Shown: positions 1 through 12,542, counted from the stretch's first letter. The stretch: 64,000 bases of DNA from Lepidostoma basale (GCA_022606425.2 JAHDVF020000053.1:1795053-1859052), one strand, 5' to 3'. Program-made: numbers and translations. The notes: generated from the sequence alone by a model not told the origin.

Positions 1-745
1 TGGCTAATTTTTTTTTCCCTCAGCATTGTTTGGTGGATTATCTCTGTCATTTGTTGTGATTGGGGTGACGCGCGGAACACCCTGTTAATATTTTATCTCG
101 CTAACAGGGTTATATGGCGTCTATACTTATTTGAGTTTACTACATAACTACACTTTAATACAACCGGAACGATACTCATCTACGGGAGCCGGCGGGGCGC
201 GGGGAGGGGGTGGAAGGAAGCACAAAGTAAACAAAATATGCGCGGGAAGGAGGATATCGTGACGTCATTAAGTCTTTGTTTGGGCGCCATGACAGCCGGC
301 GAATAATGCAATTTGTCTTTAGTATGGTCGGCGCTCTCTCTCATCCAATTGTCAGGTTATTCTTATGTTAGATTAGATTAAGTAATATATAATAAGATTC
401 CTACATGTCTTGGCTTATCCCTATATCTTCACTTACGTGATTCCGAATTTTGTCACTACACCCGACTTCTTAAGCTTAATATGTAAATAAGTATTACAAA
501 AATGTCTTATATGGGTCGCGGTGAAAATTTTTGCAAATTAATATTAATAAATAAAAATATTTATTAAAAGCTAAGGCATAACTACTGTGGAATTCCATAT
601 TTATACACTTTGGCAATTGAAAATAAAACATAAAGATACATTTATTTGATTATTACTTATAAAATTCAATAATTTTTTCTAAGCCTCACAAAGTATAAGA
701 GTTATTTTTTTATTACTCGGAAGCATTAAACAACTCCCAATAATT
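1..745. other. Gene-free AT-rich stretch with one GC-rich patch
   Basis: No frame or repeat family recognised. Positions about 185-310 are GC-rich with several CpGs and contrast with the AT-rich flanks; the rest looks like decayed non-coding sequence. Confidence 0.5.
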
Positions 746-747
746 CT

Positions 748-1110
748 TTCTTCTTCGATGGCCCTACAGCCCATATCGAGCCTTAGCCACCAGTATTCTT
801 CGCCTCCAACTCCTCCTGTCCTCCGCTTCGACCCTCCAATCTGACACTCTTAACAATCTTGCTCCATCTCTCCCAACTTCATCCTCCCATCGCAGCCTTG
901 GTCGTCCAATTGGTCTTTTACCACCTGGGTGCCACTCCAGCAATCTTTTTGGGGTTCGCGATGACGGCATCCTCTGCACGTGACCGGTCCATCTCAGTCT
1001 ATTCAGTCTGACCTGTGTGGAGAGACTGGGAGCTTTGTAAATATTGTACAGCTCGGCATTATGCCGCACTCTCCAGCCTCCAGTCGCTCTGCCGATTTCG
1101 CTGTCAAGAC
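748..1110 (-). mobile_element. LINE-D 3' fragment, reverse-transcriptase ORF C-terminus
   Basis: A minus-strand frame of about 100 residues (1069 to 764) carries the usual LINE ORF2 C-terminal signature: RLNRLRWTGHVQRMP, then GKRPIGRPRLRWEDEV, then SWRRRI near the stop. In non-LTR elements this region follows the RT domain. The RT catalytic part and everything upstream are missing, as expected for 5' truncation during target-primed insertion. A second copy on the plus strand at 46005-46288 has the same 3' end just after the stop (GGCCATCGAAGAAG). The clade (RTE or CR1-like) is not resolved. The element is dead. Confidence 0.8.
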
Positions 1111-1187
1111 AACTCCCAATAATATTATATTTAATTACATTTTCACAGATTTTAGTATGTTTAAGTTACACGATGATTTACATAGTT

Positions 1188-1330
1188 TTCTTCTCGGCGC
1201 TACATCCCAGTGTGGGATTTGGCTTCCTTCACTACAGTCTTCCACTGGCTCATGTCTCTGGCCATGACATTACTCATGCCAAGAACTTTCCTCCTTTATG
1301 CAAGCTTGGAATCGGCAACAGTTGAGTAAA
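1188..1330 (-). mobile_element. LINE 3' scrap (IPHWDVAPRRK type)
   Basis: Read on the minus strand, the sequence gives the peptide EGSQIPHWDVAPRRK, a common LINE ORF terminus. It is short and decayed, and its family is uncertain. Confidence 0.45.
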
Positions 1331-2040
1331 CAATTTCCTCATCGCAGGCGGAGTGTAATGTATAAAAAGAATATGCGGATACAAAACGGATTCAAAAATC
1401 AAATATTTATTTCTTGACTGAACTAAAAGAATTCCAATAAGAATTTGATAATTGAATGTCTATAAACGAACTTATAAACACATATTTTAATTATTAAATA
1501 ATCTAGCGTAGCAATACGGCAGTGAACTTTGATTTTTAAATTATATAAATTAAAAATAAACACACAATTTTGGCACATGAAACAATTGAAGGTTGTGAAC
1601 ATTTTCCATGAAGATATTTGAATATATATAATATTATAATAGGTATGTTAAATAGGTTATGCATTCTAAATATCAGTAAGTATTTCAGTACTTCAGGAAG
1701 TATTTGTAAACTATTTAGTTTCAAAGAAACATTTTTTCATATCTTTAACAAATCAAAGCAAACCAAACAACTAGAACTTTATCTCGGGGACATTTGCATA
1801 TTCTGGAGATGCGTGTATATTGACCTGGCCGGGCCATTCGCCACGCGATGCCACCCCATCGCATCGCAGGACGACTTTATGGTCTTGTTATGAAATTGAT
1901 TGGATTTGGTCCATTCATCTAGGCTTTTTGTGTGCGGACTTTTTCCACGACCCGACATTTGTTACCCTGTATTTTATCGCCCGTGACGTCAGTGATAATT
2001 CTGCGGTCGCCGTATGTCACTACGTTTGCTGTTATAGGGT
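1331..2040. other. Gene-free AT-rich stretch
   Basis: Short frames occur but show no recognisable domains. A slightly GC-richer patch at about 1800-2035 contains no identifiable product. Confidence 0.4.
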
Positions 2041-2046
2041 ACTATA

Positions 2047-3110
<1,064 letters not shown>

Positions 3111-3198
<88 letters not shown>

Positions 3199-3240
3199 GT
3201 GTATGTATATACTCGTATATATATATATATATATACATAC
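3111..3240. repeat. (TA)n microsatellite at the 5' end of the LINE fragment
   Basis: A second (TA)n run, with interruptions at about 3195-3215, followed by (TG)n at 3251-3269. Together with 2047-2200 it brackets the LINE fragment, as if the LINE had inserted into one TA tract. Confidence 0.95.
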
Positions 3241-3269
3241 ACATAAAATATATGTGTGTGTGTGTGTGT

Positions 3270-4176
3270 TACCTGTTGTTTATAAGTAAAATACACCTTC
3301 ATATATTATAAACATATATTTATTGTTCGTGAATTATGATGAAAAACTCCATATTAAATATTTATTATTAAGGAAAACGTCTATTGCTGAAACTTCATTA
3401 TGTTTTATTGAAATGACAAATTTGGCCTTTGATAGGCGAATATTACCACATAATATAAAGTTGAACCACCATTGTTCAATAATAATTAGGCTGAGTAGCG
3501 CTTTTTATATAAAAATAAATGTCTTTTTGGACCTGATTATAGAAGTATAATAACTTAGTCAACTCAATTATGCCACCAGGCGTTTTCTAAATATGCATAT
3601 GATAATATTTTGTACTCTCTAAATAATTTTAACAAAACTAATTCCAAAAAAGGTTTTCTATATTAAACAAGACCATGGGGGATCGTGGAAGAGAGTCTGA
3701 AGCAAGAAGTAAACGGAACGACCTTAGCAGTTTGGAACTGTATCACATGGATACAAGAGAAATCCCAGCGAGTATAAAAATAAATAGGTAATTGTTGAAA
3801 AGCAGTTATTAACAATGGATTATTCTATGCCTTACTCTTTCATTCACACTGAAACCCAAATCAATTACTTGTGTGATTATACATAACAAGTTAAATTTAT
3901 TTTTTATTCACTCGCACACACTTCAGCGGCGCGGACTCCGTCATTCAACGTGAATGGGACATCAATGAACCATGAAAATATTGCATAATCATCAAAAGGG
4001 TGCTTGGTAAGGAAGCCAATTATGAAATGGCCCGCGGCACTTTGTGTTGTACCAATGGCACTTTATCAATAGCCACTTACGGAGGTACCTTATTATGGGT
4101 GTTTAAAAATATGTAAAGTGCCCTCATGTTGGCAATAGGGTAGGTACCCTGCTAAACATTGCATTTTTTTTAACTA
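3270..4176. other. Gene-free AT-rich stretch
   Basis: No supported gene. Scattered short frames only; the interval ends at a LINE-A fragment. Confidence 0.4.
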
Positions 4177-4574
4177 ATGCATTATTTTTCAATAATACAA
4201 TGTGTAATTTTTAACATAAGAAATGAATGCGGTGCGAATGATGGTGCTATGAACAAAATAATGAAAGGATCATTAAGATGGTTTGGACATATGGAAAGAA
4301 TGAATAAAGAAAGAATGGTAAAAAAAATATACGTTAACGATGTAAATGGAACCAGAAATAGAGGAAGACCGAGGAAAACGTGGCATGATCAAATAAATCA
4401 AATATTGAATGTCGGCCATGTGAGGATTCAGAGAAATCGACACGCGTGCATGACACGATGTATGAATGTTGAGGAAGGGAGAGAAATATGTCAGGATAGA
4501 AAAGTGTGGCAGTCCATTCTTTCTGCCTACCCCTTTGGGGGAGACGGCGTGATGGTTAGTTAGTTAGTTAATTT
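4177..4574 (+). mobile_element. LINE-A 3' fragment with (TTAG)n tail
   Basis: This frame shows the LINE-A C-terminal signature used throughout this annotation: GSLRWFGHMERM, VKKIYVNDVNGTRNRGRPRK, TWHDQINQIL, CMTRCMNVEEGREICQ, then SILSAYPFG near the end. DNA ends in TACCCCTTTGGGGGAGACGG, GTGATGG and a (TTAG)n tail at about 4556-4570. Positions 4200-4560 are open. The RT domain is absent (5' truncation). Confidence 0.85.
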
Positions 4575-5036
4575 TTAACATTTAAGTTTTTTATTGCGGG
4601 TTTGGTTGCATCTTTTTTTTTAATTTCTGTCGTATTTATTTAAATTAAAATATAATTCAACGAAAAAAAGTCTGGAGATTCATTTGATAGATTCATATCT
4701 TCTAGCAGGGTATGTCCCACCGTGACTTTTCCAGTCATTCGAGTCTATATATTTATTAAAAATAATTCATTCGTTGTTTGTTTTTTATACATTTAATTAA
4801 TGTAAATGGTGAACTGTGACGTTTAAGTTCATTACATATTAGTAAAAGCAAACTTTCAAAGGGCACACATTGATAGTGAATGCAAGGAAAAGACTACAGA
4901 CTGCAAACCTAAGTGGAGAATAACGATACATAAATGCACGCCCAGCGCAGAGACGACGCCGCAGAGAGGAAGAGAAGAAAAAATAGGTCCTCCGGAGACT
5001 ATGGCGGCTCCACTGCCCACAACCGTGATGGACAGT

Positions 5037-5812
5037 CTTTTTTTTTTTTATTGTATACAACAGGTCTTTAGAACCCAATTACGGTATACATTTTACATTT
5101 ACAAAAATAACACAGACATACATGTTAAAATAAAACACATATATCAGCAATTGTGGTATGTACCAATATGATCCTTAAATGACGCAAAGGTCATTTGGAG
5201 AATGTCCACATCGGCTGACACCTCATTCAAGAGCACCATACCCCGGGTCATTGTATGCTGCGCCATGACATTTGTTCTGCTATGTGGTATGCACAACAGA
5301 TCGTGTCTTCTAGCGCGAACATACCTGTCCGGTGCATTGAGGCCATAACACTCTAAGAGGTATGGGCTATCAATGAGGTTACGGAGTATTTTAAATCCTA
5401 AGATCATCAATGTACCTTATCTTCTTGATTCGAGACTGCGGTACTCTGTGTTAATCAATAGATCATTGTGGTGCATAAACCTCGGATATACCCCATTCTT
5501 CCGCATGTAGAGGTATCTCAGAACTTTTTTCTGGATTTGTTCTAATACCTCCACATACTTGTGCTGGTATGGAGACCATACACCACTCGCGTATTCTAAT
5601 TTTGATCTAACGATGCCGTTAAACATTGACGTCATCGCTTCGGGATTTCAGAACTGTTTGCAAGTTCTTAAGACAAAACCCAGAAGTTTATAGCCAGTCG
5701 ATGCCAACATTAACACGTGATCAGGAAAAGTCAGCTTGAGATCAAATACGACACCGAGATCCTTTATTGTGGAAACTCGTTGCAGAGCCTGATTGTCTTG
5801 CGAGGGACAGCC
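5037..5812 (-). mobile_element. LINE-J fragment (Jockey/CR1-like), C-terminal half plus 3' tail
   Basis: Three minus-strand frames make one broken ORF. At 5812-5648 it reads VSTIKDLGVVFDLKLTF and GYKLLGFVLRTCKQF. At 5635-5417 it reads RSKLEYASGVWSPYQHKYVE and MRKNGVYPRFMHHNDLL. At 5410-5144 it reads KILRNLIDSPYLLECY and RARRHDLLCIPHSRTN up to the stop. These are the RT connection and tail of Jockey-like LINEs. The catalytic FADD lies upstream of the 5' truncation at about 5812. Frame changes lie near 5640 and 5412. The 3' UTR holds a GTATAC hairpin (5051-5090) and a poly-A tail (5038-5050 as T). Confidence 0.85.
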
Positions 5813-5889
5813 GATGATGATGATAATACTCGTAAATAAAATCATGGGTAAAGACGCTGTTGTTGATCGCGCACTTGGCCATATTGCGA

Positions 5890-6180
5890 AGTCAATAAAG
5901 CTCAGTGGGAAATATAAGAGCGGCCGCAAAAAGCGGACAAGCCGGCAATCTGATAATGATTTCACAGCCCCGCGCGCACACACAATTGAAACGGCCCGCC
6001 ACCCCGGCGGAGCGCGGATTAATTCGGATCTGCCGTCGGATCGGCGCGGGAGATGCTTATCCGATCACATCACACGAGGTGACGCCTCCGCCCAAACATC
6101 TCATTCGGCACCACAATCGGTCACCCTCCCCCCGACCCCACCGCATTAAAAATGCAAAGACCCGCAGGGTCGGGGGCGCA
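5890..6180. other. GC-rich, CpG-containing patch
   Basis: Markedly GC-rich sequence between a LINE and AT-rich DNA. Frames exist on the plus strand (5793-6149, 5905-6219), but they have no domain and low complexity (Thr, Pro, His), so I do not call a gene. Confidence 0.5.
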
Positions 6181-6311
6181 CACGGGTGTCAGCGGTCTAT
6201 CATCTTCATCTATTTATAATATTCATAATTGCATTATAATAATTTGAATGTTTTGATGTGTTGTCTGCTTGATTGATGCGCGCGCATTCATTCATAACAA
6301 CAACAACAACA

Positions 6312-6955
6312 AACCATCACGCCGTTTGGACTGTCAATGGACTGCCACACTACTCTCCCCTGGCACACCTCTCTAGCTTCCTCCACATTCATACAGTGAG
6401 TCATACACGCACGTCGATTCTTCAGACTTCTAACATGACCAACCTTTAAAATTTAATTAATTTGGTCTTGCCTTGGTTTCCTCGATCTGCCTCGACTCCG
6501 TACTCCATTTACATCATTAAAGTATTTTTTCTTCATTCATGCGCTCCATGTGTGCGAACCAACGCAGCGATCCTTTCATAGTTTTGATCATAATACCTTC
6601 TTCCGCTCTACATTCCTATCTTATTTCAGCATTTGATATTCTGTCGTATATCGTTCTACCACACATACGTCTTAGACCTCATCTCTACCGCATTTATTCT
6701 GCTCTCATCCTGCTTCTGCCAGTTCCTTGCTTCGCTTCCATACATAAGGGTTGGGACCATAACTCCATTGTGAACGACCATTTTAGCTTTCATTGATAAA
6801 TTCTTGTTTCCAATAACTATTTTTAAAGCTCCATCTTTGTTACTCGCACCAACCCTTCTTACGACGTCACTATCCGTTCGGCCCTTCGCTGTGAGCATGC
6901 TACCTAGATACACAAATTCACTCACCTGTTCTAAGTTCTCTTCGTTTGTATTAAA
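6312..6955 (-). mobile_element. LINE-A fragment, longer copy, broken
   Basis: On the minus strand the 6925-6656 frame reads MSEFVYLGSMLTAKGRTDSD, RRVGASNKDGALKIVIGNKN and TLMYGSEARNW, upstream of the usual LINE-A C-terminus. The rest down to 6312 is frame-broken (CCATCACGCCG end at 6315-6325). A (CAA)n run precedes the 3' end instead of the CTAA repeat expected in this orientation. About 640 bp remain. Confidence 0.8.
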
Positions 6956-6959
6956 CTAT

Positions 6960-7800
6960 AATACATTTATTTCGAAAATAATACAGTGAATCTCAATTAC
7001 ATAGATGTCCTATGGTAGTGACATTAAAGCGTGTATTCAAAAATCGCGCTCAGTATGCAATCCGAATCAATTATCAGTCAAAACAGTGCTTGTGTGAGAG
7101 GTAATTAAATTTACTCCTTATTTGGCAACGCTAACGTTGTAGCGAGTTTCAGTGCAAACGGGACTGTTTAGCTTAATAGGCATCGGCTGGATGGGGTTCG
7201 GGAAAGCTTCAAAAAGCTACGCCACTTTTAATCCATATGTCCCCAGGGTCTGATCTGACGCTGATAGGGTCTGCCCCTCTCGGGTTTACCCCAGTGGGCC
7301 CTTAATGCCCCACCAGGATCGCCCCAGGGGCTTTTTGAATTCAAAAGAACTCCATTCCACGCCGACACCTTTGGCGGGAGAAATGAAATGAAACAATCTA
7401 TTCTAAATTTGAGCACTTTCTGCTTACTTGTCGGTCATGCTTCCTCCGAGGGTGGGTAGGCGCTGAAACGGTTGTTCAAACTGCCGAAATGAAATATTAC
7501 AAGACAGGTAGTTGAAATTATTTTGAAATTTTTCCAAATTTCGTTAAGAATGCAGTTCCATTTTTTCTGACTTGCTTATAGCTCAATAGATATTCAAGTG
7601 ACCCAATAACCCGAAATAATTAAATAAATATAATTCCTATTATATCGAAAAAAAATATGCAAACGTCAGTATATTATGTATACTCTATTTATTTTTTTCT
7701 TAAAATTTCATTCAGAAAAATATTTTAACATGTTGTCTTACAAATTACTGATTACTTTGTCTAAAACCGAAAACTGATTCATTGTTTAATAATTTATTTA
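6960..7800. other. Gene-free stretch with GC-rich patch at 7190-7440
   Basis: The patch holds a 62-residue minus-strand frame (7416-7228) rich in Gly, Pro and Arg. It has the feel of a degraded mobile element but no motif I can name. The rest is AT-rich and featureless. Confidence 0.4.
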
Positions 7801-7824
7801 CGACTAAGATTACTTCTCTCGAAT

Positions 7825-7895
7825 TATCAACATCCATACATTGTGTCATGCACGCACGTTGATTTGAATTCTCAGGTGGTCGACATTTAAAAAAT
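7825..7895 (-). mobile_element. LINE-A scrap, strongly decayed
   Basis: The plus strand reads CATTGTGTCATGCACGCACG followed by a decayed GTCGACATTT block, matching the antisense of the LINE-A CMTRCMN region. Flanks are unrecognisable. Confidence 0.5.
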
Positions 7896-8709
7896 TTTTT
7901 GATCATGCCAGTATATTTTGTACCATTCTAGAATTTAATTAATATTATTTGGATTTTTCTCTTGTCCATTAGGAAGTAAAGATTTTCAAGCCTTTAAAAA
8001 CTTGGTTCACTGTACAATCATAATCAGTAATAAGTTTTAATCGTAAATATTTTTTTTCACAGACTTTCAAAATTAATTAAAAATTAACAATACCAAATGG
8101 TTTCCCTTTTGTGTTATACGCAACTATTATACAACAATAATATAAAAAAATACAAAATAATCTAGAAACGTTCTTGGGCATGTGCATTGTGTGCATTTCG
8201 AATTCCCTCTCTCAATCACTTGTATTCAATAAATTATCGTATTATTCCTTGACGATATCTGGGTTTTTGCCTATCTATTTTATGATATGGAATGATGCAT
8301 CGTTGTTCAAAAAATTATAAAAATTATGAAATATGTAAACAAAGTATTATGTTTGATAATTTTCGATAGTTTTGTAAAACATCTCATAAAGCTGTAGTAA
8401 TGTAGTGTATTAAACTATGATAAATAATATATGTGCCGTATTTCAGACCGGCAATTTGATATTTCATAAATGCGGGAAGAGAGAGAGAGAGTGCCGGGGG
8501 ACGTTGGGAATTAACATGAGTGTGAAACTTTAATTGGACCCTTGCAGGGATAGGGTTGTTTAAATTATTCGTACCGTTTGATGTTATCTCTTTATGACTG
8601 GAATATTTATTACACACTTTGTTTCTGATGTGTTTCTAATAGTCCATGAGGCGAATATGCTACGAAATTTGCTGCGAAAATCACAGTTCAATCATAATGA
8701 TCCAAAAAT

Positions 8710-8825
8710 GAAATTAGATAATCTTCTTCGTCTTCTTCTTAGCCTTGACCCATTTGATTGAGGTTGGTTCATCTCGTATGGCGTCTCCGGGACTTCCTGT
8801 TGGTGGTGTCTCGTTGAGTTTGGAC
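8710..8825 (-). mobile_element. LINE 3' scrap with (CTT)n
   Basis: A TTCTTCGTCTTCTTCTTAGC run followed by about 90 bp of GC-richer sequence resembles the 3' end of other LINE families here that finish in GAAGAAGAAG. The coding match is too short to place. Confidence 0.4.
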
Positions 8826-8961
8826 TCTTTTAAATTAAAAGAAGTCGTATAAATTAATAAATATTTCTTTTTTTTCCCACTGCAATTTCAAATTACAAAT
8901 TCTCCATCTTAATTAAAAATTAAATTCCACAGTGTTAACACCTTAAACTTTATAAAATACA

Positions 8962-9482
8962 CTACCCATCACGCCGTATCCCCAAAGGGGTGGATGGAAG
9001 GAATAGATCCCCGCATTTTTATTTTTAATTTGGTTTATATAAATATCATAATTGATTATATTTTGTCGCAACAGCTGTTTCGCTAACCGATGTTAGAATC
9101 GTCGGGTCTTACAATCAACTGAAAAATACATCAGAAAGACTTAGTTTATATAAAAAAATATATTATGAGGGGAAGAAACTACACACAATAATGTAAACAA
9201 TTATAATGAAGATGGAACAAAACAGTATGTAGGTTCAGTAACATAAAGTTTTATATATCATGTCATGCGCGCACGTCGATTTCTCCGACTACTCACGTGG
9301 CCGACGTTTAATATTTAATCGATTCGATCATTCCACGTTTTCCTCGGTCTTCCTCTATATCTTGTTCTGTTTACATGGTTATCATATACTTTCTTTCTCA
9401 TCCATTTTATCCATGTGTCCAAACCATCTAAATGACCCTTTCGTTATTTTGTTCATAATACTTTCATTCGCATTATATTAAC
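8962..9482 (-). mobile_element. LINE-A fragment interrupted by an H1 repeat
   Basis: The 3' terminus lies at 8965-9003 (CCATCACGCCGTATCCCC) and the coding part resumes at 9255-9480, antisense, with the CMTRCMN and GRPRK regions recognisable but frame-broken. Between them lies an H1 repeat (about 9040-9170), so the H1 unit probably inserted into, or replaced part of, this LINE copy. Confidence 0.65.
9064..9117 (-). ncRNA. H1 hammerhead-like motif (decayed core)
   Basis: On the minus strand: CCGACGA core (CUGANGA with U4 to C), one extra U, stem II UCUAAC-AUCG-GUUAGC (5 bp; the outer U-C is a mismatch), intact GAAAC, palindromic AGCUGUU, then GCG. Stem II keeps pairing although its third base pair differs from the C-G of the 18121 copy (U-A here). 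Confidence 0.6.
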
Positions 9483-9590
9483 TGCATTCTCAACTCTTAT
9501 TTCAAAAACACGACGAATATGATATAATATATTTTATATTATTGAAAACGTTCCTTTTCTAAAAGTCTAATAACATTTATTAGGAATGAC

Positions 9591-9778
9591 AAGACATGCG
9601 TACGTCCTATAATGACATATGGTTCGAATCTATAAGACATGCGTACGTCCTATAATGACATATGGAATAGAAACGAGAGCTGACACAGTCAAAATAAAAA
9701 GTCTCCTAAGAATCACATATTTGAAGACTCCGATTCGTTGCGGGAACGACACTCCGAGACAGAGTAAAAAATTCTGAT
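9591..9778 (+). mobile_element. LINE-K fragment with 43-bp tandem duplication
   Basis: The plus strand from 9634 reads MTYGIETRADTVKIKSLLRI, the LINE segment just after the RT domain, then breaks frame near the LRDR region. The first block, AAGACATGCGTACGTCCTAT, starts at 9591 and is repeated at 9634, a 43-bp tandem duplication. It is homologous to the LINE-K copies at 27085-27300 and 43979-44260. Confidence 0.7.
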
Positions 9779-9779
9779 T

Positions 9780-10560
9780 AATTAAATTAAATTTCATAGA
9801 TAATAGTAATAACAGAAACAGATGGACAATATATATGGTTATACTACCAGGAATACAAAAATATTTTTCAGGAAAATCCATCTAGCAATTAATCATTTGA
9901 TACAATTACTTATTTTCCTTATCCAATCACGCGTTATTGAAGCAGATTGTTTGGTTAATAATTTTTGCTTTGCTTGTAGCTTATCATTAATAAATTTATT
10001 TATTTATTTTATTGTGTACATTCTCAATAATATCTTAGTACTACAAAATCATCTAATTTTACACTAAAGCACTTATTCGATTATTGAGTATCGCTTAATA
10101 TTTTATGTGATGGGGACATATTGTTTTCTGTAATATAAATAAGATCTTGGTCACACGCAAAAGGTTTCCTAACAAATCCTTATATAAACTGAAGCACTCT
10201 ATCCGGCCTGGAAGCCGGTATAATGTTAGCTCCAGTAATTCTCTTGAACTAGCACAGATCAGAACTAAGAAAAATAATTAAGAAAGTACATAAAACAATC
10301 TTAAAATTCGGAATTCACAAGTCACTATCATCAACTTAAAAATATATGCATTTTCTTGTTTGAACAATGGTGTAAAACAAATTTTCTTCGTGAATTAAAA
10401 GGCTGTTAGTTCCAATTAAAAATTTATTTTTATCGACGTGCTTCGAAGGTTTTACACCTTTCTTATCGATTTATATTATTCGTATGAAGATGAACTTGTA
10501 AAACCTCGTTAAAAAATATCGAATAAATATACATATAGGTGAAAAAAACAGTGTTTTTAT
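9780..10560. other. Gene-free AT-rich stretch
   Basis: No supported gene. A possible hammerhead-like remnant lies on the minus strand at about 10430-10480 (AGGU/ACCU hairpin followed by GAAGCACGUC), too decayed to call. Confidence 0.4.
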
Positions 10561-10563
10561 TAA

Positions 10564-10700
10564 ATAGTCCATTGTTTTGGCCGAAACACTATGATATTTT
10601 AACATTTTATAACTGCCAATTCAAAAACTTTGGTTAATATTACAATTTGTGATATAAAACAAAGTTTTTGAATTAACAGTTATAAAGTGTTTTTATTCAT
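10564..10700. repeat. P1 fold-back element, centre-less copy
   Basis: Starts with the P1 end TAGTCCATTGTTTTGGCCGA and ends with its inverted partner (CAAAGTTTTTGAATT, AACAGTTATAAA). The central block with the H1 hammerhead arms, present in other P1 copies, is missing. It looks like an internal-deletion product. Confidence 0.7.
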
Positions 10701-10734
10701 ATAATAGAAACAGTGTTTTCATTAAAAAATTAAT

Positions 10735-11010
10735 AATGAATGTTTTTAATTGAAATTTCTTGGTAGAAGTTCATTTTAAATAATGAAAACAAATGAAAAT
10801 TGATTCAAAATGTCTTTATTATTATGTATTTAGTGTGCTTTCACTTGTGTTTATGTTCGACCGGTTTTGGCAGCATGCTGCCATCTTCTGGTCAGAAAAG
10901 ATGGCAACAAGAAGATGCAACCAGAAGATGGCTGTAAGCTACCGAAACTGGTCGAAAATAAACACAGGTGGAAGCACACTAAATACATAATAAAAAAGAA
11001 ATTGTGTATA
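10735..11010. repeat. H6 fold-back repeat with two divergent hammerhead-like arms
   Basis: An imperfect palindrome around about 10905. Left arm (minus, 10858-10900): CAGAAGA, U, GGCAGC-AU-GCUGCC stem, AAAAC, CGGUC. Right arm (plus, 10915-10965): CAGAAGA, U, GGCU...AGCUACC, GAAAC, UGGUC. The core differs from hammerhead consensus at U4 (A here), and the left arm also lost G12. The left flank (10740-10790) recurs at 37147-37200. Confidence 0.65.
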
Positions 11011-11596
11011 TATTTTTTTTCATTATTTAAAAAATTATTACAAAAATAATTTGAATGCATTAAATTTACACGTGTCGTATCTTTAGATATGTATTTTTTA
11101 ATAAACAATTCAATAATTAAAGTTTTTGAATGAAAAAAAAATATATAATATAAACTTTATATTAAACTCACAGCCTTTATATTAAAGTAATGAAACGTTT
11201 TATTTTTTCTTCTGGAAATACAAGAAACACGTTTTTTAGTATTCGTAAATTTAAATACCTTTTTTTCAACATGTCAGCTGTTTGAAAATATTGCATATCA
11301 GGTTGTGCTACAAATATTCCTGTCAACTATAGGCGGCCCTGGACTCAGGTATAGAGCACAGAGCACTATGTAGTGGAAATGCGGACAGGGGTGGGGTGTT
11401 CTAATCGGATTATTATTGGCGGCCCAGCGGCACGTGACGCCAATCAGGGACACTACTATAGAACAACACCAGCACACTTCTAATGCATTTTAAAACTTTT
11501 TTTCATTGTTTTAAAGAAAAAACCAATAAAACTATTGAAATCTAAAATCGTTAAATTTATAACTGTATTATTATCGGTTATTTAAAAGATAATTAT

Positions 11597-12175
11597 ACAA
11601 AGTGAATGGTGCACTTAAAGTTGTCATCGTAAACAAAAACCTATCCAAAAAAGCTAGAATGGCAGTGCACAATGGTGTTCTTCTACCGAACCTTATGTAT
11701 GGAAGCGAAGCATGGAACTGGCAAAGGAAGGATGAAAGTAGAATAAATGCAGTAGAAATGAGATCTTTTAGACGAATGTGTGGATATTCTGTGTACGATA
11801 GAGTGTCGAATGAAAATATAAGAAGTGAATGCGGTGCGAATGATGGTGTCATGAACAAAATAATGAAAGGATCATTAAGATGGTTTGGACATATGGAAAG
11901 AATGAATGAAGAAAGAATGGTAAAAAAATTATATGTTAATGATGTAAATGGTACCAGAAATAGAGGAAGACCGAGGAAAACGTGGCACGATCAAATAAAT
12001 CAAATATTGAATGTCGGCCATGTGAGGAGTCAGAGAAATCGACGCGCGTGCATGACACGATGTATGAATGTTGAGGAAGCGAGAGAAATATGTCAGGAAA
12101 GAAAGGTGTGGCAGTCCATTCTTTCTGCCTACCCCTTCGGCGAGACGGCGTGATGGTTAGTTAGTTAGTTAGTTA
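11597..12175 (+). mobile_element. LINE-A 3' fragment, open frame of about 180 codons
   Basis: The frame starts inside NGALKVVIVNKNLSKK, runs through YGSEAWNWQRKDESR, RRMCGYSVYDRVSNENIR and the LINE-A C-terminal signature, and stops at SILSAYPFGETA. A GTGATGG and a (TTAG)n tail follow at 12151-12172. Very similar to the copy at 47990-48735, so these two are the youngest LINE-A copies. 5'-truncated after the RT domain, so not autonomous. Confidence 0.9.
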
Positions 12176-12184
12176 ATTATTTAA

Positions 12185-12335
12185 TAGGGCGGAATGGTGA
12201 ATGTTGTTAAACATAAAGTGATCACGTAATCCAACCAATGACAGGTCCTGTAAACGCCTCGACTACCATATTCTGTTTCCAATTAATTTACATCTTCGTC
12301 TCTATTAGGAACACTTAATCCTTAAAAGATAATTC
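12185..12335. repeat. M2 fold-back repeat, single arm
   Basis: GGCGGAATGGTGAATGTTGT, TGACAGGTCCTGTAAACGCC and TTTACATCTTCGTCTCTATT match one arm of the palindromes at 42988-43372 and 61016-61305. Confidence 0.7.
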
Positions 12336-12426
12336 ATTATTTTGGCAGAATCACTAAATTAATAAAAGTTTTAATTTGGAAAACTGTTCTTTTATGTATC
12401 ACTATTTATTTTTATTTTTATGTAAA

Positions 12427-12542
12427 TGTCACAACAGCTATTTCTCCATACTATGTTGGCTTCATCAGGTGTTAAAAACTAGTTAGTTATTTGTAACACC
12501 TGATGATGTCAACATAGGTTGGTAAAACGCTATGGCGATCGT
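12427..12542. repeat. H1 inverted pair of hammerhead-like motifs
   Basis: Left copy on minus (12427-12474): intact CUGAUGA, weak stem II, GAAAUAGCUGUUGUG. Right copy on plus (12489-12542): CUGAUGA, U, GUCAAC-AUAG-GUUGGU stem II (6 bp with wobbles), AAAAC. The two are about 15 bp apart and diverge. Confidence 0.65.

Noticed and set aside
10430..10480. Additional hammerhead motif on minus strand
   Set aside because: Hairpin followed by GAAGCACGUC is suggestive, but CUGANGA is not present.
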